NCBI RefSeq assembly: GCF_020085105.1
Contig: NC_058046.1
Coordinates: 27,622,175 to 27,686,174 of the forward strand
Length of the DNA stretch: 64,000 nucleotides
Direction of reading: 5' to 3'
Origin: Siniperca chuatsi
Lineage: Eukaryota; Chordata; Actinopteri; Centrarchiformes; Sinipercidae
Shown piece after piece: positions 1-24,582 of this stretch. Below the pieces are notes generated by a model. It saw only the letters and a list, made by a program, of their open reading frames with translations. It was not told the origin of the DNA and ran no database searches. The translations under genes and the position numbers were made by a program. The first letter of the stretch is position 1. Each line of letters starts with the position of its first letter.

Positions 1-29
1 TCAGCCCCATTCACCAGTAACAGCGGTTA

Positions 30-242
30 TCAGTGAATCCCGGGTGTCTTGTTTGTAAAACTATCAGGTGTAAAATGTTCACTGCAGAGACGGGTGTTGG
101 TGGTGATCCTCAGCTCTCCATCAAGGTGGCTCTTCACAAAATCAGTCCACCTCTTCTTGATCTCATCATTCTTGGGAAATTGAAATAAGGAGGCATCCAG
201 GGAATATGCATTGGCGGGAAGGAAGGCATAGCTAGCTAGCAA
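30..242 (-). pseudogene. THAP zinc-finger domain fragment
   Basis: The reverse strand encodes about 70 residues resembling the middle of a THAP DNA-binding domain: a FPKNDEIKKRW block (the usual F-P-x-x-x-x-x-x-x-x-W pattern), then CSEHFTPDSF, which carries the C-x2-H zinc-ligand pair and the following F. The amino-terminal C-x2-4-C pair is not in this exon. It could lie in an upstream exon, but I could not find one in the next 400 bases. Reading stops just after the HF block, before the AVPTIF box expected at the domain end. It may be one exon of a THAP gene continuing left of the window, or a decayed copy; THAP domains are also common in transposase-derived fish genes. The similarity is real, the gene model is not resolved. 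Confidence 0.5.
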
Positions 243-857
243 ACTGTAGGCTATAATTAACGGTAATAACTGTAACTCACGATTGAGCGCGAACCACTGA
301 TGCCAATGCGCTCCAGTTATTATATAGTGTTAGGGGAGGGGCCACGCTCGGTGGCTCCAGTGCGTCATCGAGCCGTGATTTTAGCCCCGCCCAAAAAATC
401 CTGAAGACAAAGGTGGTGAAAAACTGTTTAACGGTCTAACTCCACAATTCAGTACTACATAGTTAACCGTCTTTGTAACATGTTTTAAGCAATACATTCT
501 AACATTTAGAATGTGTTTAGAAGCAAATTTCAGAATCTCCTTTACACGGACTTTAAAATACTTGTTGGGAGCCACGGAGTTACATGAGGATACTTCCATC
601 TTCAATCCAAAGCTGGAAAGTCCTCAGAGAAATGGCACCATACTGACGTAGCATGGTCATTATCCATTCATAGATCCGTGTTGCTGCTGCATCATGTCAG
701 CGCCTCAGAGCAGTCCTGTGACAGCACGAGGAATCTATAGTCAAGAGGAAGCGATAAACACATCCATTCACTTTTTACACAAGCTCCAACGTAGAACTTC
801 CTGGAAGCTGTAGTTGCTGGCATCAAAATAGCAGAACAGTTTTTAAAAAAAAAAATG

Positions 858-889
<32 letters not shown>

Positions 890-2468
890 TTTAGTGAGAA
901 CTCAACAGGTGCTACTGCTTTAACTAATCCATCAACAACAGGATCTTGAAGGCTAATTATGCAAAACTTATTACCGAGTATACAAAGAATTGAAGCTGCA
1001 TGTGATGGTTTCAAATCACAAATGTCACTGTTTCATGGCTGCATTCAAGCTGGCTGTGTCGCTGGCAAGCAAACTGAAATTGCGCATTATACAGCTCACT
1101 GACTGCATTGAAACGGTTTACTAAGTTAGTTTGTTGCTATAAATAGGGATCATCAGTGCTGAAAGAAGGGAACAGTGGTCCCTCTGTCCCAGCAGTGTTT
1201 TCTCTAGTGTTTGAACAGCAGGAGAGTCCGGGGACCTGAACTCAGGCTAATTAGCTAATTCATCGGCCCTGAAGGGAATGACATGTGATTAAATCCAGTC
1301 AACAACAATCACTTTCTGTGGTTTCACAGTAAACTTAGGAAACTACCTACTATGTGAGAAGTAAACATCAGTTCTGGTAAACTAAGAAAAAGAATTGAAG
1401 AAATTTACTTGAGTACTGTACCTAACTACAAATCTGAGGTACTTGTATTTTACTTGAGTATTTCCATTTTATTGTACTGTACTAGATATTAGGCAAATAT
1501 TGTACTTTTTATCCCACTACTTTTTTTTTTACAGCTACAGTTTGCAGATTAAGATTTTACATAGAAAACATATAACCATCTTATAAAATATCATGCTCTG
1601 AAATAGATTAAAGTACACAAAAGTAAATAAAGCAGCTAAAATGATCTCCACTTCAACCAGTTACAACATTATAACAATGTATATAACAATATAACACGAG
1701 TACTTTTACTTTTTATACTTTAAGTACATTTGGCTCATAGTACTTTTGCACTTTTACTTAAGTAAACATTTGAATGCAGGGCCTTTACCTGTGGAGTATA
1801 TTTACATTGTGGCATTGCTACTTTTACTCAATTAAATGCCTTATCTCCACCGCTGAAATGAAGCAGTATATTCCAGCAACTGATGGTTTTATAACAGTGA
1901 TTAGGCCTACAGATGATGGTTGCATGGGCTCTGGTTCAGGATGGCATGAACTAAACTGCAACAAGGGGAGCCCCCTAGTGCTCAAAAACTCTCACAGAGG
2001 AATTGAATCTATTTTTTTTATGGCTATAACTTCATAAATGTGCTCCTGGCTTGTGCACTCATTCTGTAAGATGAGAGAGAAACAGGTAGGCTTAGCGAAA
2101 ACTACAATGCCCACTACTAATGTTACCTATTCCGGGTGAGTTATGTACAGTAGGCTAGCTGTCACTCAGCGAACAACAGCTGTAACCACATAGTTAAACC
2201 CTGCCACTATAAATGCACCTCTGTGTAACCCAGTAGGCTATTAGCACTCAGACACTTGGCTATAGGCTATATAACGTTACTCCATAAAGTCCACACATAC
2301 CTAGCATGCTTTTAATGTAATGTAAAACCATTGTTTAACGTCCTCTCGTTTGTCGTAACATCCAACGGCCCCACAGTAGCCTTCCTGCGTCGTTGCCATA
2401 GTTACCAAGTAACAGAGTACTTGGGGCGAAAAAGAACAGTTTGTTTTCTGTAGATTTGATAACGAAGG
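243..2468. other. Spacer upstream of fam47e
   Basis: I see no gene here. It holds a low-complexity A/T tract with a (TA)n core at about 843-895 and one AGTAC-rich repeat listed separately. The short open frames in it show no recognisable family features. The last ~100 bases are presumably the fam47e promoter and 5' UTR; no TATA box is evident. Confidence 0.5.
1384..1800. repeat. AGTAC-rich interspersed repeat, copy 1
   Basis: A stretch built from repeated AGTAC/GTACTT words with TACTTGAGTATTTCCATTTT and ACTTTTACTTAAGTAAA blocks. The same words in similar order recur at 2690-3265, 27802-28025, 29715-30600, 31890-32100 and at the right edge. It looks like a non-autonomous element typical of percomorph fish. 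Clear terminal repeats or target duplications are not visible, so the superfamily is open. Confidence 0.6.
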
Positions 2469-5400
2469 ATGGAGGCTAAAAACACACGGCCCATTTTCGC
2501 TTGGTAAGTGACATTTAACGTTTCTTTCGGAGCCTAATAGAGGTTACCTCTTTCTTAGGTGACACGCTAACAGCCATGTATGTCTTCATGTTGGCTGATG
2601 ATATTAGCAGTCGTTTCTTTGGTGATTTGTAGTGAATCACCAAAGCCAGTGGGCTATTTAGATCCTTTACTAAGCTAACTAAAATGTCAAAATACTCCAT
2701 TACAAGTAAAAGTCCTGCATTCAAAATGTTGAAAAAGTAAAAGTATGATGATCAGCATAATGTTCTTAAAGTATCAAAAGTACTCATTATGCAGATTGTC
2801 CCCTTTCAGCTTGGTTTATTATTAGTGGACAGTAATTAGGTTAAGTACATTTACTCTGTTCTGTACTTGAGTGCAAGTTCGAGGTACATGTACTGAGTAT
2901 TTCAATTTTATGCTTCTTTATATTTCTACACCACAACATTTATCTGACAGCTATAATTACTAGTTACTTTACAGATTAAGATTTTCCATATAAAACATAT
3001 ACGTTTCTAAAATATGATGCATTCATATAGATAAAAATACCCAACTCTGTATAAAGTAGTTATAATTAGCTCCACCTCTACCAGCTGTGACATTAAAATG
3101 CTGCTTATGTGGTAATGCATCAGTAGTAATGTTCCAGTAATACATATATAATAATATAATCTGGAAGGGGCCATTCTGCCCAATGAGTACCTTTACTTTT
3201 GATATTTTAAGTACATTTTGCTGCTAATACTTTTGTCCTTTTAATTAAGTAAAATCTTGAATTATTACTTTCAGTCTTTATGCTTGACCGAAGCTCTGTT
3301 TGCTAACCTGAAGTGAACCAGTCTGAGGACAGATACATAGAGGAGAATGCGGGGAGGTGATAAATACTTGGAAAGGAGGAGGAAAAGGGAGAGGCAGGAA
3401 TAGATAAGACAATCGTGTACAGAGTGCTATTTAAAATGGTCACTGAGCTGATTCATTGTGACCTACAGTATGATGTATTTCTCTGTTGAGATTTGAATAC
3501 CCTTGAGATGAACCCTGAAGGCTCTGATATAACACCCTCTCTCAGACTGCTGCTGAGCAAAGAAGAGTCAAAGAAGAGACAAGAATAACAAAAATACACT
3601 GGTAGTATTTTGGACTCCTCAAGCATACCGCAGGACAAAAGAAATATCTTATGCTAACATGAAAATTCAGACAGAAGTGCCGTCAAGCCTCAAGCGTTAT
3701 CAACAAAAATTGAAATGATAGGAGTGGTCAATATGGATAAAATCAGGGTATATGTAATTTTATATCACAATATCATTATCGGTTGTATTGTAATACCTAT
3801 TTACTATCTGTAAAATTCAAATGAGAAACTTGATGGATAAAACAACCAGATAGGATTATCTGTTTCTGCCTGACAAATCAAGCTACTTCATCACATTCAT
3901 GCAAAAAAAAAAAAAAAAAAAATAATAATCCAATCTGGCTATTAAAGAGTCCCGCTCATTAATTTGTAACCTTGCCCACAATGGCCTACTACACCCAAAG
4001 ATTGGAAAGGGATATATACTTTGCTGTAAATGGTACCGCAAAATCTCTAATGGTTGACAAATTTATATGATCTCAGTTTTTATATCGTCATTTTGCCCAA
4101 CTCTAATCTGAAAAGATGATTTTGTGCTATCAGCCACTCTTACAAATGACAGTAGTTGTCCTAAACATCCCATACATTCTGTTAAAAGTCTATTCATGAT
4201 CAAAAAAAAAAAAAAAACCTTCCCCAACTTAACAAAACTTGGATATGGATTTGTGGCCAATACAGTAGACCCGCAACTAATACTATAAAGTTCAACTACT
4301 AGCAGAAAACACAGTCTTTCACTGCAGACCGCAATCTGGTGGAAACAAGTAAAAGGGGAAGTGCAGAAGACTATTTTAGTTCCTCTCAGGTAGAAACAGT
4401 GATGCTTGAACTGAGTTCAAACTGCACGTTGATGCTGCAAAATATGATATCGCGATGAACTACAGAAGGCTTCAGTTTAGAAAGTTAAGAAAGATGGATA
4501 AGAGTGTTTAAGTAGGAAAATGTTTTTATAGGAGCATAAAGTCCAAACACATAGAGAACATCAAGCTGTCCATCTATGGGATCCCAACAGAATAAACCCA
4601 ATTATGAAACAAGAAACTGACTTATATTTGAAACAACATGAAGAGGTGACACATCAAAGTAGCCTGAATTATTATCGGGCCCTCGATAGAGAAAATAAAT
4701 GGTCTTATCTCCTTTTTCGTCAGAGATATGACACAGGGACTGATCTTCACTAAGTACAGGCTGAGTGTCCAACTGGCAAAACATAAAGGAGGATATAAAA
4801 AGACAACTCAGAGAGCAGTGTGCATGTGGTTGAAACAGAGATGCACTTCCTGCTCAAATATGAAAAACGCTCAAGCACAGAGAAAGTCTGCTTATGCCAA
4901 AATTTAAAGTGAAATAAAAGCCAGTTCTCCTACTCCTCAACATTCAACTCTTCTGAGGTGTTAATTTAATCTGTTGTACACATTGTTGATACTGCAGTTT
5001 ACTTGTAAAGTATCCTTGTTATTATGCTTGACTTGTATTATATCCATATTGTTTCATAAAATTCCACTCATATTTCAGATACCTGAAACCGCTTTATGAG
5101 ATTAGTAAAGTTCTTATTTTTTTGTTAATCCTCAGGTACAAGGAGAGGTTGCAGACCAAGTATCCTCAAGCCCCAACAAGCAAGATTTCCTCATTTAGCA
5201 GTTGCTGGCGTTTTGTAAACGTGAGCCTCGATGACGTCACTGATTGCTCGTCAGTCTTATCCGGGGCCCAGAGAGGTGTCTCACCGGTTATTTTCCATGG
5301 CACTCCAAACCACAACTCCAGTCAAAAGCCTAAAAAGTGCATCTCCAAAGAGCACGCTTGCTTCTCAAAGCAGATGATCCAAAAGCAGATTCGCAGAGAA

Positions 5401-6987
5401 TATGTGGCTGCTGTGGAGGAAAGACTCAAACAGCATCCTCTAGCAACGTGCCCGCACTATAAGGATCACATGACCCCAGAGGTAAGTGGAGGTGACGGCA
5501 GTCTGGACTACCAAGCCGTTAAGTGCCAGAACAATGAGGCCAGTATTAATAATTAAGAGTAGGCAGATGAATGAATGAGGCCTGAATGAAGCAGTATATG
5601 TTTACCCTGTGTTACAACATATTTACATGGTGTCTTCATTTCTCTCCAGTTATTTGATAAGGTGGTATCCGTTTTGGACCCGGTGTGCGTAAACAGCGCC
5701 TCTGCACTCCCTCTGCCTACAGGAAACCATGCGGAGGAGGTAGATCAGGAAGACTGTACAGAGCCAAGTAAGGAAGAAGTGGAGAGAGTAAAACAATCTG
5801 CCAATAAAATGCAAGTACACTGGCAGTTTGATTGGTAGTATTAATATAATCTAAATTACCTTGATCCATTATTCAATTAGAAATGCCTGACTATGTAATA
5901 AGGCTACATATTACATCTCAATCATTTTACAGCAGCACTGATGTCCAAAATCCAACTCCCAGAAACCCTTACGTACTACAAATGAATGGAAACGGTATCA
6001 AGAAAGGCCGGACAGTCAAAGTCAATCAACTGAGCACCAATGAGGACATGAAAGTAGCCTCCAAACTTTTCAGCAAATGGTTTGCCTCTCCGGTAAGAGC
6101 AAGTGAGCAAGTTTGAGACACTAAAGACACTCAAAAACAACATAAGTGTTGCGGTTTGTCAGACCTTACACAAGAACCAATATAATGTTAAAATGATGAT
6201 ACAAGGGACTTATGTTTGATTCTTGCAGGACGAAGAGACCAATGTTACTGAATCTGCCACACTGGGCAATTTTGACAGTGGCCTTCAAGACTCTTTATCA
6301 CCAACTTTCCCCATTCAAGTGCAGAACGCCAGCAGTTTCTCAGGTAAAGAATGAAATCCCGTCACAGCCACAAACAGGCAGGACAGTTACAATACGCTTC
6401 AAAAGCCTCTGAGCCAAATAAAGTACAAAAAAAAAAAAAAAAAGAGTAAAATTCACTAAATCTAAAGCTCACAAACAGTAAAATATCATATTTGATGGCT
6501 GCTGGTAACTGAATCCCAAAACGTGGAAAGAAAACTGGCACAGATGAACCACTGCAAGACCCAGGCAACATGTCCAAAGGAGCTGGACTTTGATATCCAA
6601 AACAAGTGATATGATCAGGACTACCATCTGCCACCAAATCTCAAGACAATTCATGTCCCTTTCCCATCTATTAAACATGTGAAACAGTTGGTTTGTTGAC
6701 AGAATGAGGAGCTGAAACAGATGTAGGTAACCTTAACTGTCAGGAGTTGTGTGATCCACAACGGACTACGACTGCCAAGGCTATAAACCAAGACTGTACA
6801 TTTAGAGGGGTTTCAAAAGACCAGTGTTTCAAATAATGTGTATACAGGAAATGCTCTTCAAACCAAAGTACAAAGAAGAGCAAAAGGAGAAGTGTGTCTA
6901 AAATGGACACTTCTTCTTACTGCAGTTCCTGAAGAGGAAAATTTTGCAGTCTTTGCATACAGGAAACACGGACAATTAAGTGTGTAA
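2469..6987 (+). CDS. fam47e: FAM47E-like protein (fam47e), six coding exons
   Basis: Exons by hand: 2469-2503, 5136-5481, 5650-5767, 5881-6092, 6229-6343, 6848-6987. All have GT/AG borders and the phases close to give 321 residues. Recognition rests on two blocks shared with mammalian FAM47 proteins as I remember them: CWRFVNVSLDDVTDC (compare the W-x-FV-x-x-x-x-DD-x-x-x-x-C core) near residues 34-48, and EERLKQHPLATCPHYKD followed by LFDKVVSVLDP, matching the L-x-HPLA-x-P ... L-x-KV-x-x-LDP region. FAM47E lies beside CCDC158 in human 4q21, which fits the tail-to-tail neighbour here. Human FAM47E is reported to act with PRMT5 in chromatin regulation; that role is not visible in the sequence. 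No membrane segment or signal peptide is seen. The last exon, after a 504-base intron, is the least certain part. Confidence 0.75.
2504..5135 (+). other. fam47e intron 1
   Basis: Long first intron with GTAAGT donor and CAG acceptor. Besides the AGTAC-rich repeat it holds poly-A tracts at about 3904-3922 and 4202-4217. I see no coding exon in it; the short open frames have no family signature. Confidence 0.6.
2690..3265. repeat. AGTAC-rich interspersed repeat, copy 2
   Basis: A second copy of the AGTAC-rich family, inside fam47e intron 1. It includes the segment around AGCTCCACCTCTACCAGCTG that also appears next to the AGTAC block at 30355-30400. Sharing this neighbouring segment suggests that it belongs to the element itself. 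Confidence 0.6.
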
Positions 6988-7151
6988 GCAGAAAGAGGGC
7001 AGAGGGGTTATTCTTCCCTATTTGTATCACGCTTGTTATACGGTGTTGATATACAAGTATATGATAAACCTACACTGTGTATATATATTTTTTAATTGAG
7101 CATCATTCCTGGTTTGAAATAACAACTCAAAACACATTCATTTTTTAAAAC

Positions 7152-7168
7152 TTTATTTAAACAATAAA
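7152..7168. promoter_or_regulatory. Back-to-back poly(A) signals of fam47e and ccdc158
   Basis: AATAAA on the minus strand at 7152-7157 is the first good signal downstream of the ccdc158 stop, and AATAAA on the plus strand at 7163-7168 is the first after the fam47e stop. The two convergent genes therefore appear to end within the same few tens of bases. This is inferred from hexamers only. Confidence 0.5.
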
Positions 7169-7407
7169 TTACACAAATACACCTGATTTTTATAAAACCA
7201 TCCTTTGACAACTTCATTTGGGGAGCCTTCAAAAAAAAAAAAAAAAGAGTTTTCTGAAAGACAAAAAAATGTGAAGTAATTAAATTAATTCTGAGGAATG
7301 GATTTACAGAGATTATGATCAATCAATAACATTTACACAATTTTATGAAAACTATGAAGTCTGTGAGCTGCTGAAGGATGTGCGTAAAAGGTCTTATCAT
7401 TTGTTAT

Positions 7408-7660
7408 TAGGGATGCACCGATTGTGAAATTCTGGGCCAACAAAGAAATCTTCATTATAAAAATAACTGCTTCAAAAGCCTCTTTTAGCCTGCTATACAA
7501 CAAATACAAATAACCAACACAAAATTTAGCCAGCGCAAAAATTGAACAGATAAACATCGGCCACTGCCGAGATCCTATTTGCCGATAGGCCGATAGCAGT
7601 CGACAAGGCCAATATCAGCTGATACCGACGATGTTCGGTCGATATATCAGTGCATCCCTA
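7408..7660. mobile_element. hAT-type MITE with intact 8-bp target duplication
   Basis: The ends are inverted copies: TAGGGATGCACCGAT at the left, and a right end TATCAGTGCATCCCTA. The 253-bp element is flanked on both sides by TTTGTTAT (7400-7407 and 7661-7668), a perfect 8-bp duplication as made by hAT transposases. It has no coding capacity and lies in the ccdc158 3' UTR if that gene ends near 7150. Confidence 0.85.
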
Positions 7661-7967
7661 TTTGTTATTGATCCATTGTAACTATTTGACTTTCCCTCTC
7701 AGTTAATATACAGTATGATATTCATATACAACTGATAGCATCTTGACGGAAAACCCACAAATGTCTCTCGTTACCTCATTAAGATCTCTTCTAATCACTG
7801 TAAATGGAAGATGTTTTCTTAATTGTTTTTTTTTCCTAACACAAAGTAATGTAAATGTTTAGTTGAATAATCCTGTGTATATGTGATGTACAATATTAAC
7901 AACTTACTGATAAGAGGAGCCAGCCTCAGGTCTGTTGTGTCATGTCTGTCACTGTTGGCTGTTTGGG

Positions 7968-21452
<13,485 letters not shown>

Positions 21453-22629
21453 CTCTGTTCACATTAGTAATCAAGCTGTTGGTGTAGCTAACTATTAAAT
21501 AGCTAGCTAGGTTATACCTCCTAATACCCTCTCGTAGCTAACATCAACAGCTCGCTAGTAAACTGTCGTTAAAAGTAGTTTCATTACCATGGAAACAGCA
21601 TCCGTGGCTATTTCCTTGCTAGCGTTATGCTATCAATAATTTGGTGTATCTTGGCGCTAATAGTTAACCTAGTTAACATTGTCTGACTGGCTACGTTAGT
21701 CGGGTATTTGGTTAAGTAAAACTGACATTGAAATGATGGCAAAAGTAACGTTAGCGCCGACACTTTGAAATAATCCGTCAACATCCGCTTTTTTTTCTTC
21801 TTTACAGTTTATAATGACGTAAGGCGTTTACAGTGGTGCATCATGGTCATTGTCGTTTACAAGCAGGTCAGCGGTTGTTTGTTTATTCAGGGCGGACCCT
21901 CTTTTCAGCAGGGACCAAGAATCTTCTTTTTAACATTTTTCGCCCATCGTCAATAATCAAAATGGAAACATGAAGAACTGAGAAGTGTAATAAAGTTGCA
22001 GCGCTATTATTATCCTGCACGTCGGCGGCTTCTGGGCAAGGTAAGACGACAGTTTGTTAATTTACGCTACCAAGATAGCAGAGTTAGCTAACATTGAGGT
22101 TATTTGTGTTTGTGACTCCTTCATCTTTTTGGCATTTATGGATGTTATTGTTTTACCCGAACTTGATATTTCAAGAGCCGAATACAGTTAACAGTATGAA
22201 TCTATTAATTCAAGCTCTTCTGAATTTTGTAATAGCCTCCCTGCCGTGAGTGATTACGTGACCTAGTTTCTGTTCAGTAGACATTTACATTTACGTTAGC
22301 TAATATCAACATTTACTTTCATTTTGTGTTTAATTATTTTGCCTCAGCATATGTTTTTACACATTATTCACATTAGTAAGTTTATAATATTGTAACAACA
22401 GTGTTATGATCAAATAAGATCAGGAATTTGTAGGTTTTTGGGCGGTGGGGGGATCTTCCTGTGATGCCTGACACCCAGTAGGTGTGGTCTAGGAGACGAC
22501 ATTTATATGCCCTCTTGTCCTCACAATGTAACGTAGGGACACAGTTGTTTCCCTACTTTATACAGTTTATTGTATTGTATTGTATCTTGGATTGCAATGC
22601 AGAACCATTGAAATATGTTGTTTTCCAGG
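21453..22629. promoter_or_regulatory. Divergent promoter region of ccdc158 and ccng2
   Basis: The two genes start back to back. The ccdc158 ATG is at 21452 on the minus strand. A probable non-coding first exon of ccng2 ends near 22040 at GGCAAG followed by GTAAGACG, before the coding exon whose CAG acceptor ends at 22628. The distance between the two probable transcription starts is only about 500 bases. A CRE-like half site TGACGTAA lies near 21824. No TATA box stands out. Confidence 0.5.
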
Positions 22630-24536
22630 ATGAGGAATCTTCAAGCCATTGACAGCTTGCTCTTGAAAGAGCTGAAGTCATGTTGTGCGAAAGAGTACAA
22701 CTTTCTTCCCAGAGAGAATGGCCTGAAGCTGATGGAGTCGGCCTCCACAGAGGTAACCCACTGATCTGATTTAAAATTTTTATCTGTCTGTGCAGGCGTA
22801 TGGGTTTGCTATAAATATATGATATTTCCCAATGATGTCTATCTAATATATAATGCTGCGTTTTCAGAATCACAGTGGAGTATCTGCGAAATGCAGAGAC
22901 ACCAGAGTGGAAGAACTGTGGGGCCTGACCAGTTTCTTTGGCTACAGCACCCAAACTTTTGTTCAAGCTGTCAATTTGCTTGACAGATTCCTCACCATTA
23001 TGAAGGTAGGCATTTAACAAAGAATTCAAGTATAATATGTTGTTTCAAGTTACAACATGAAGCTGTATATTGTTTTGTTTTTTAACCCCAGTCTACATGT
23101 TTAATATCGCCTTCCTACCACCAGTAAGAAGAAAGCACGACAACAATGACCTCATTTGACCTTGAATCATGGGATGTTGACTCACACTTATCACTGATGT
23201 GTTGTTGTGATAGGTGCAGCCCAAACATTTGCCCTGTATTGGAGTCTGCTGTCTTCACATTGCAGCCAAAATGGTCGAGGAAGAGAGCAATGTCTCACCC
23301 ACCCATGAACTCATTCGCATCAGCCAAAGCAAATTCACTGTGTCAGACCTCTGTCGTATGGAGAAGATCATCTCAGAGAAGCTCAGTGTGGAGCCTGAAG
23401 TAGTGACAGCCTTAACCTTTCTACACCTCTACTACTCAGCCTTCACATCCCTGTCTGCTGGAAGGTAAACATTTCATTTTCTTTTGCTTACTTTTGTTGT
23501 TATTGCTGATGCATTGCTCCTGTTTGCGTGGAGTTGGTCACTTAGATTCTGCTTTATGAGGTTTGTACTGGCGGATCACATTAGGATTCCCTCTATATTT
23601 TAAGGGAGGAGATCCCAGGCATTGTGAGACTGGAAGCCCAGCTAAAAGCCTGCTTATGCCGACTTGTTTTCTCTAAAGCAAAAGTAAGGATTGTTCTCAG
23701 GCGACAATTTCACAACATAGCAGCATTCACTTTGAGTCACGGGACTCATTAATCTGCTGTTTTTCTCGTTCACAGCCATCAGTGCTGGCGCTGTCCCTCA
23801 TTGCTCAGGAGTTTGAAGCCCTCCGGTCCACCGCCTTGTTGAAGATTGTGCAGCAATTCCAAAGACATCTAAAGGTATAAAAAGAGTAGGGCTGCAACAA
23901 CTGATTATTTTCTCAATTAATCAATATAGTTTGCTCTATAAAATGTCTGCATATAGTGAAACATGGCCATCACAAGTTATTAGAGACCATGATAATGTCT
24001 TCAAATGTCTTATTTTGTCCGACCGATAGTCAAAAACATGCTCAAGTTTTGTGTCTTTTCTTCTCTAATTCCAACATTTCTTTAGTTTGTATTATAAATA
24101 TAAATACTTGTGTTGAAATTGTGCAATGTGGCATGACGGTGTCACTGCCTGATCACATATAGTATGGGGGTAAAAAAACAACAACACTTGACTTGTTGAT
24201 GACAACAGATATTTTGCCTGTTCAGATGTCTGTTTGTCTTCGCAGGTCAGTGACAGCGAGCTGCTCCACTGGAAGGAACTTGTGGCCAAGTGCATGACTG
24301 AATACCACTCAAGCGAATGTAACAAACCAGACAACAAAAAGCTTGTTTGGATCGTGTCCAGGAGAACAGCACAGAATCTCCAGGCCAATCACTTCAGTGT
24401 ACCTGGTCTGCCAACTATTCCCGAAGGGAGCTGGGACGAGAGTGAGAGGTTAATAGTCCAGTTTTTCCTTCATGCTTCCTTTCATCTGACTGAATATATA
24501 CTGTGCTGTGATGGTGAGATATGGACAAAGTGGACT

Positions 24537-24582
<46 letters not shown>

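Noticed and set aside
6362-6637. Possible separate small gene or early 3' end of fam47e near 6415 (AATAAA)
   Set aside because: The exon at 6848-6987 joins in phase from the donor at 6343, so 6344-6847 is better read as intron; the hexamer at about 6415 could still be an alternative end.
23146-23403. Alternative plus-strand frame over ccng2 exon 3
   Set aside because: Shadow of the cyclin-box exon; the other frame matches CCNG2 residue by residue.
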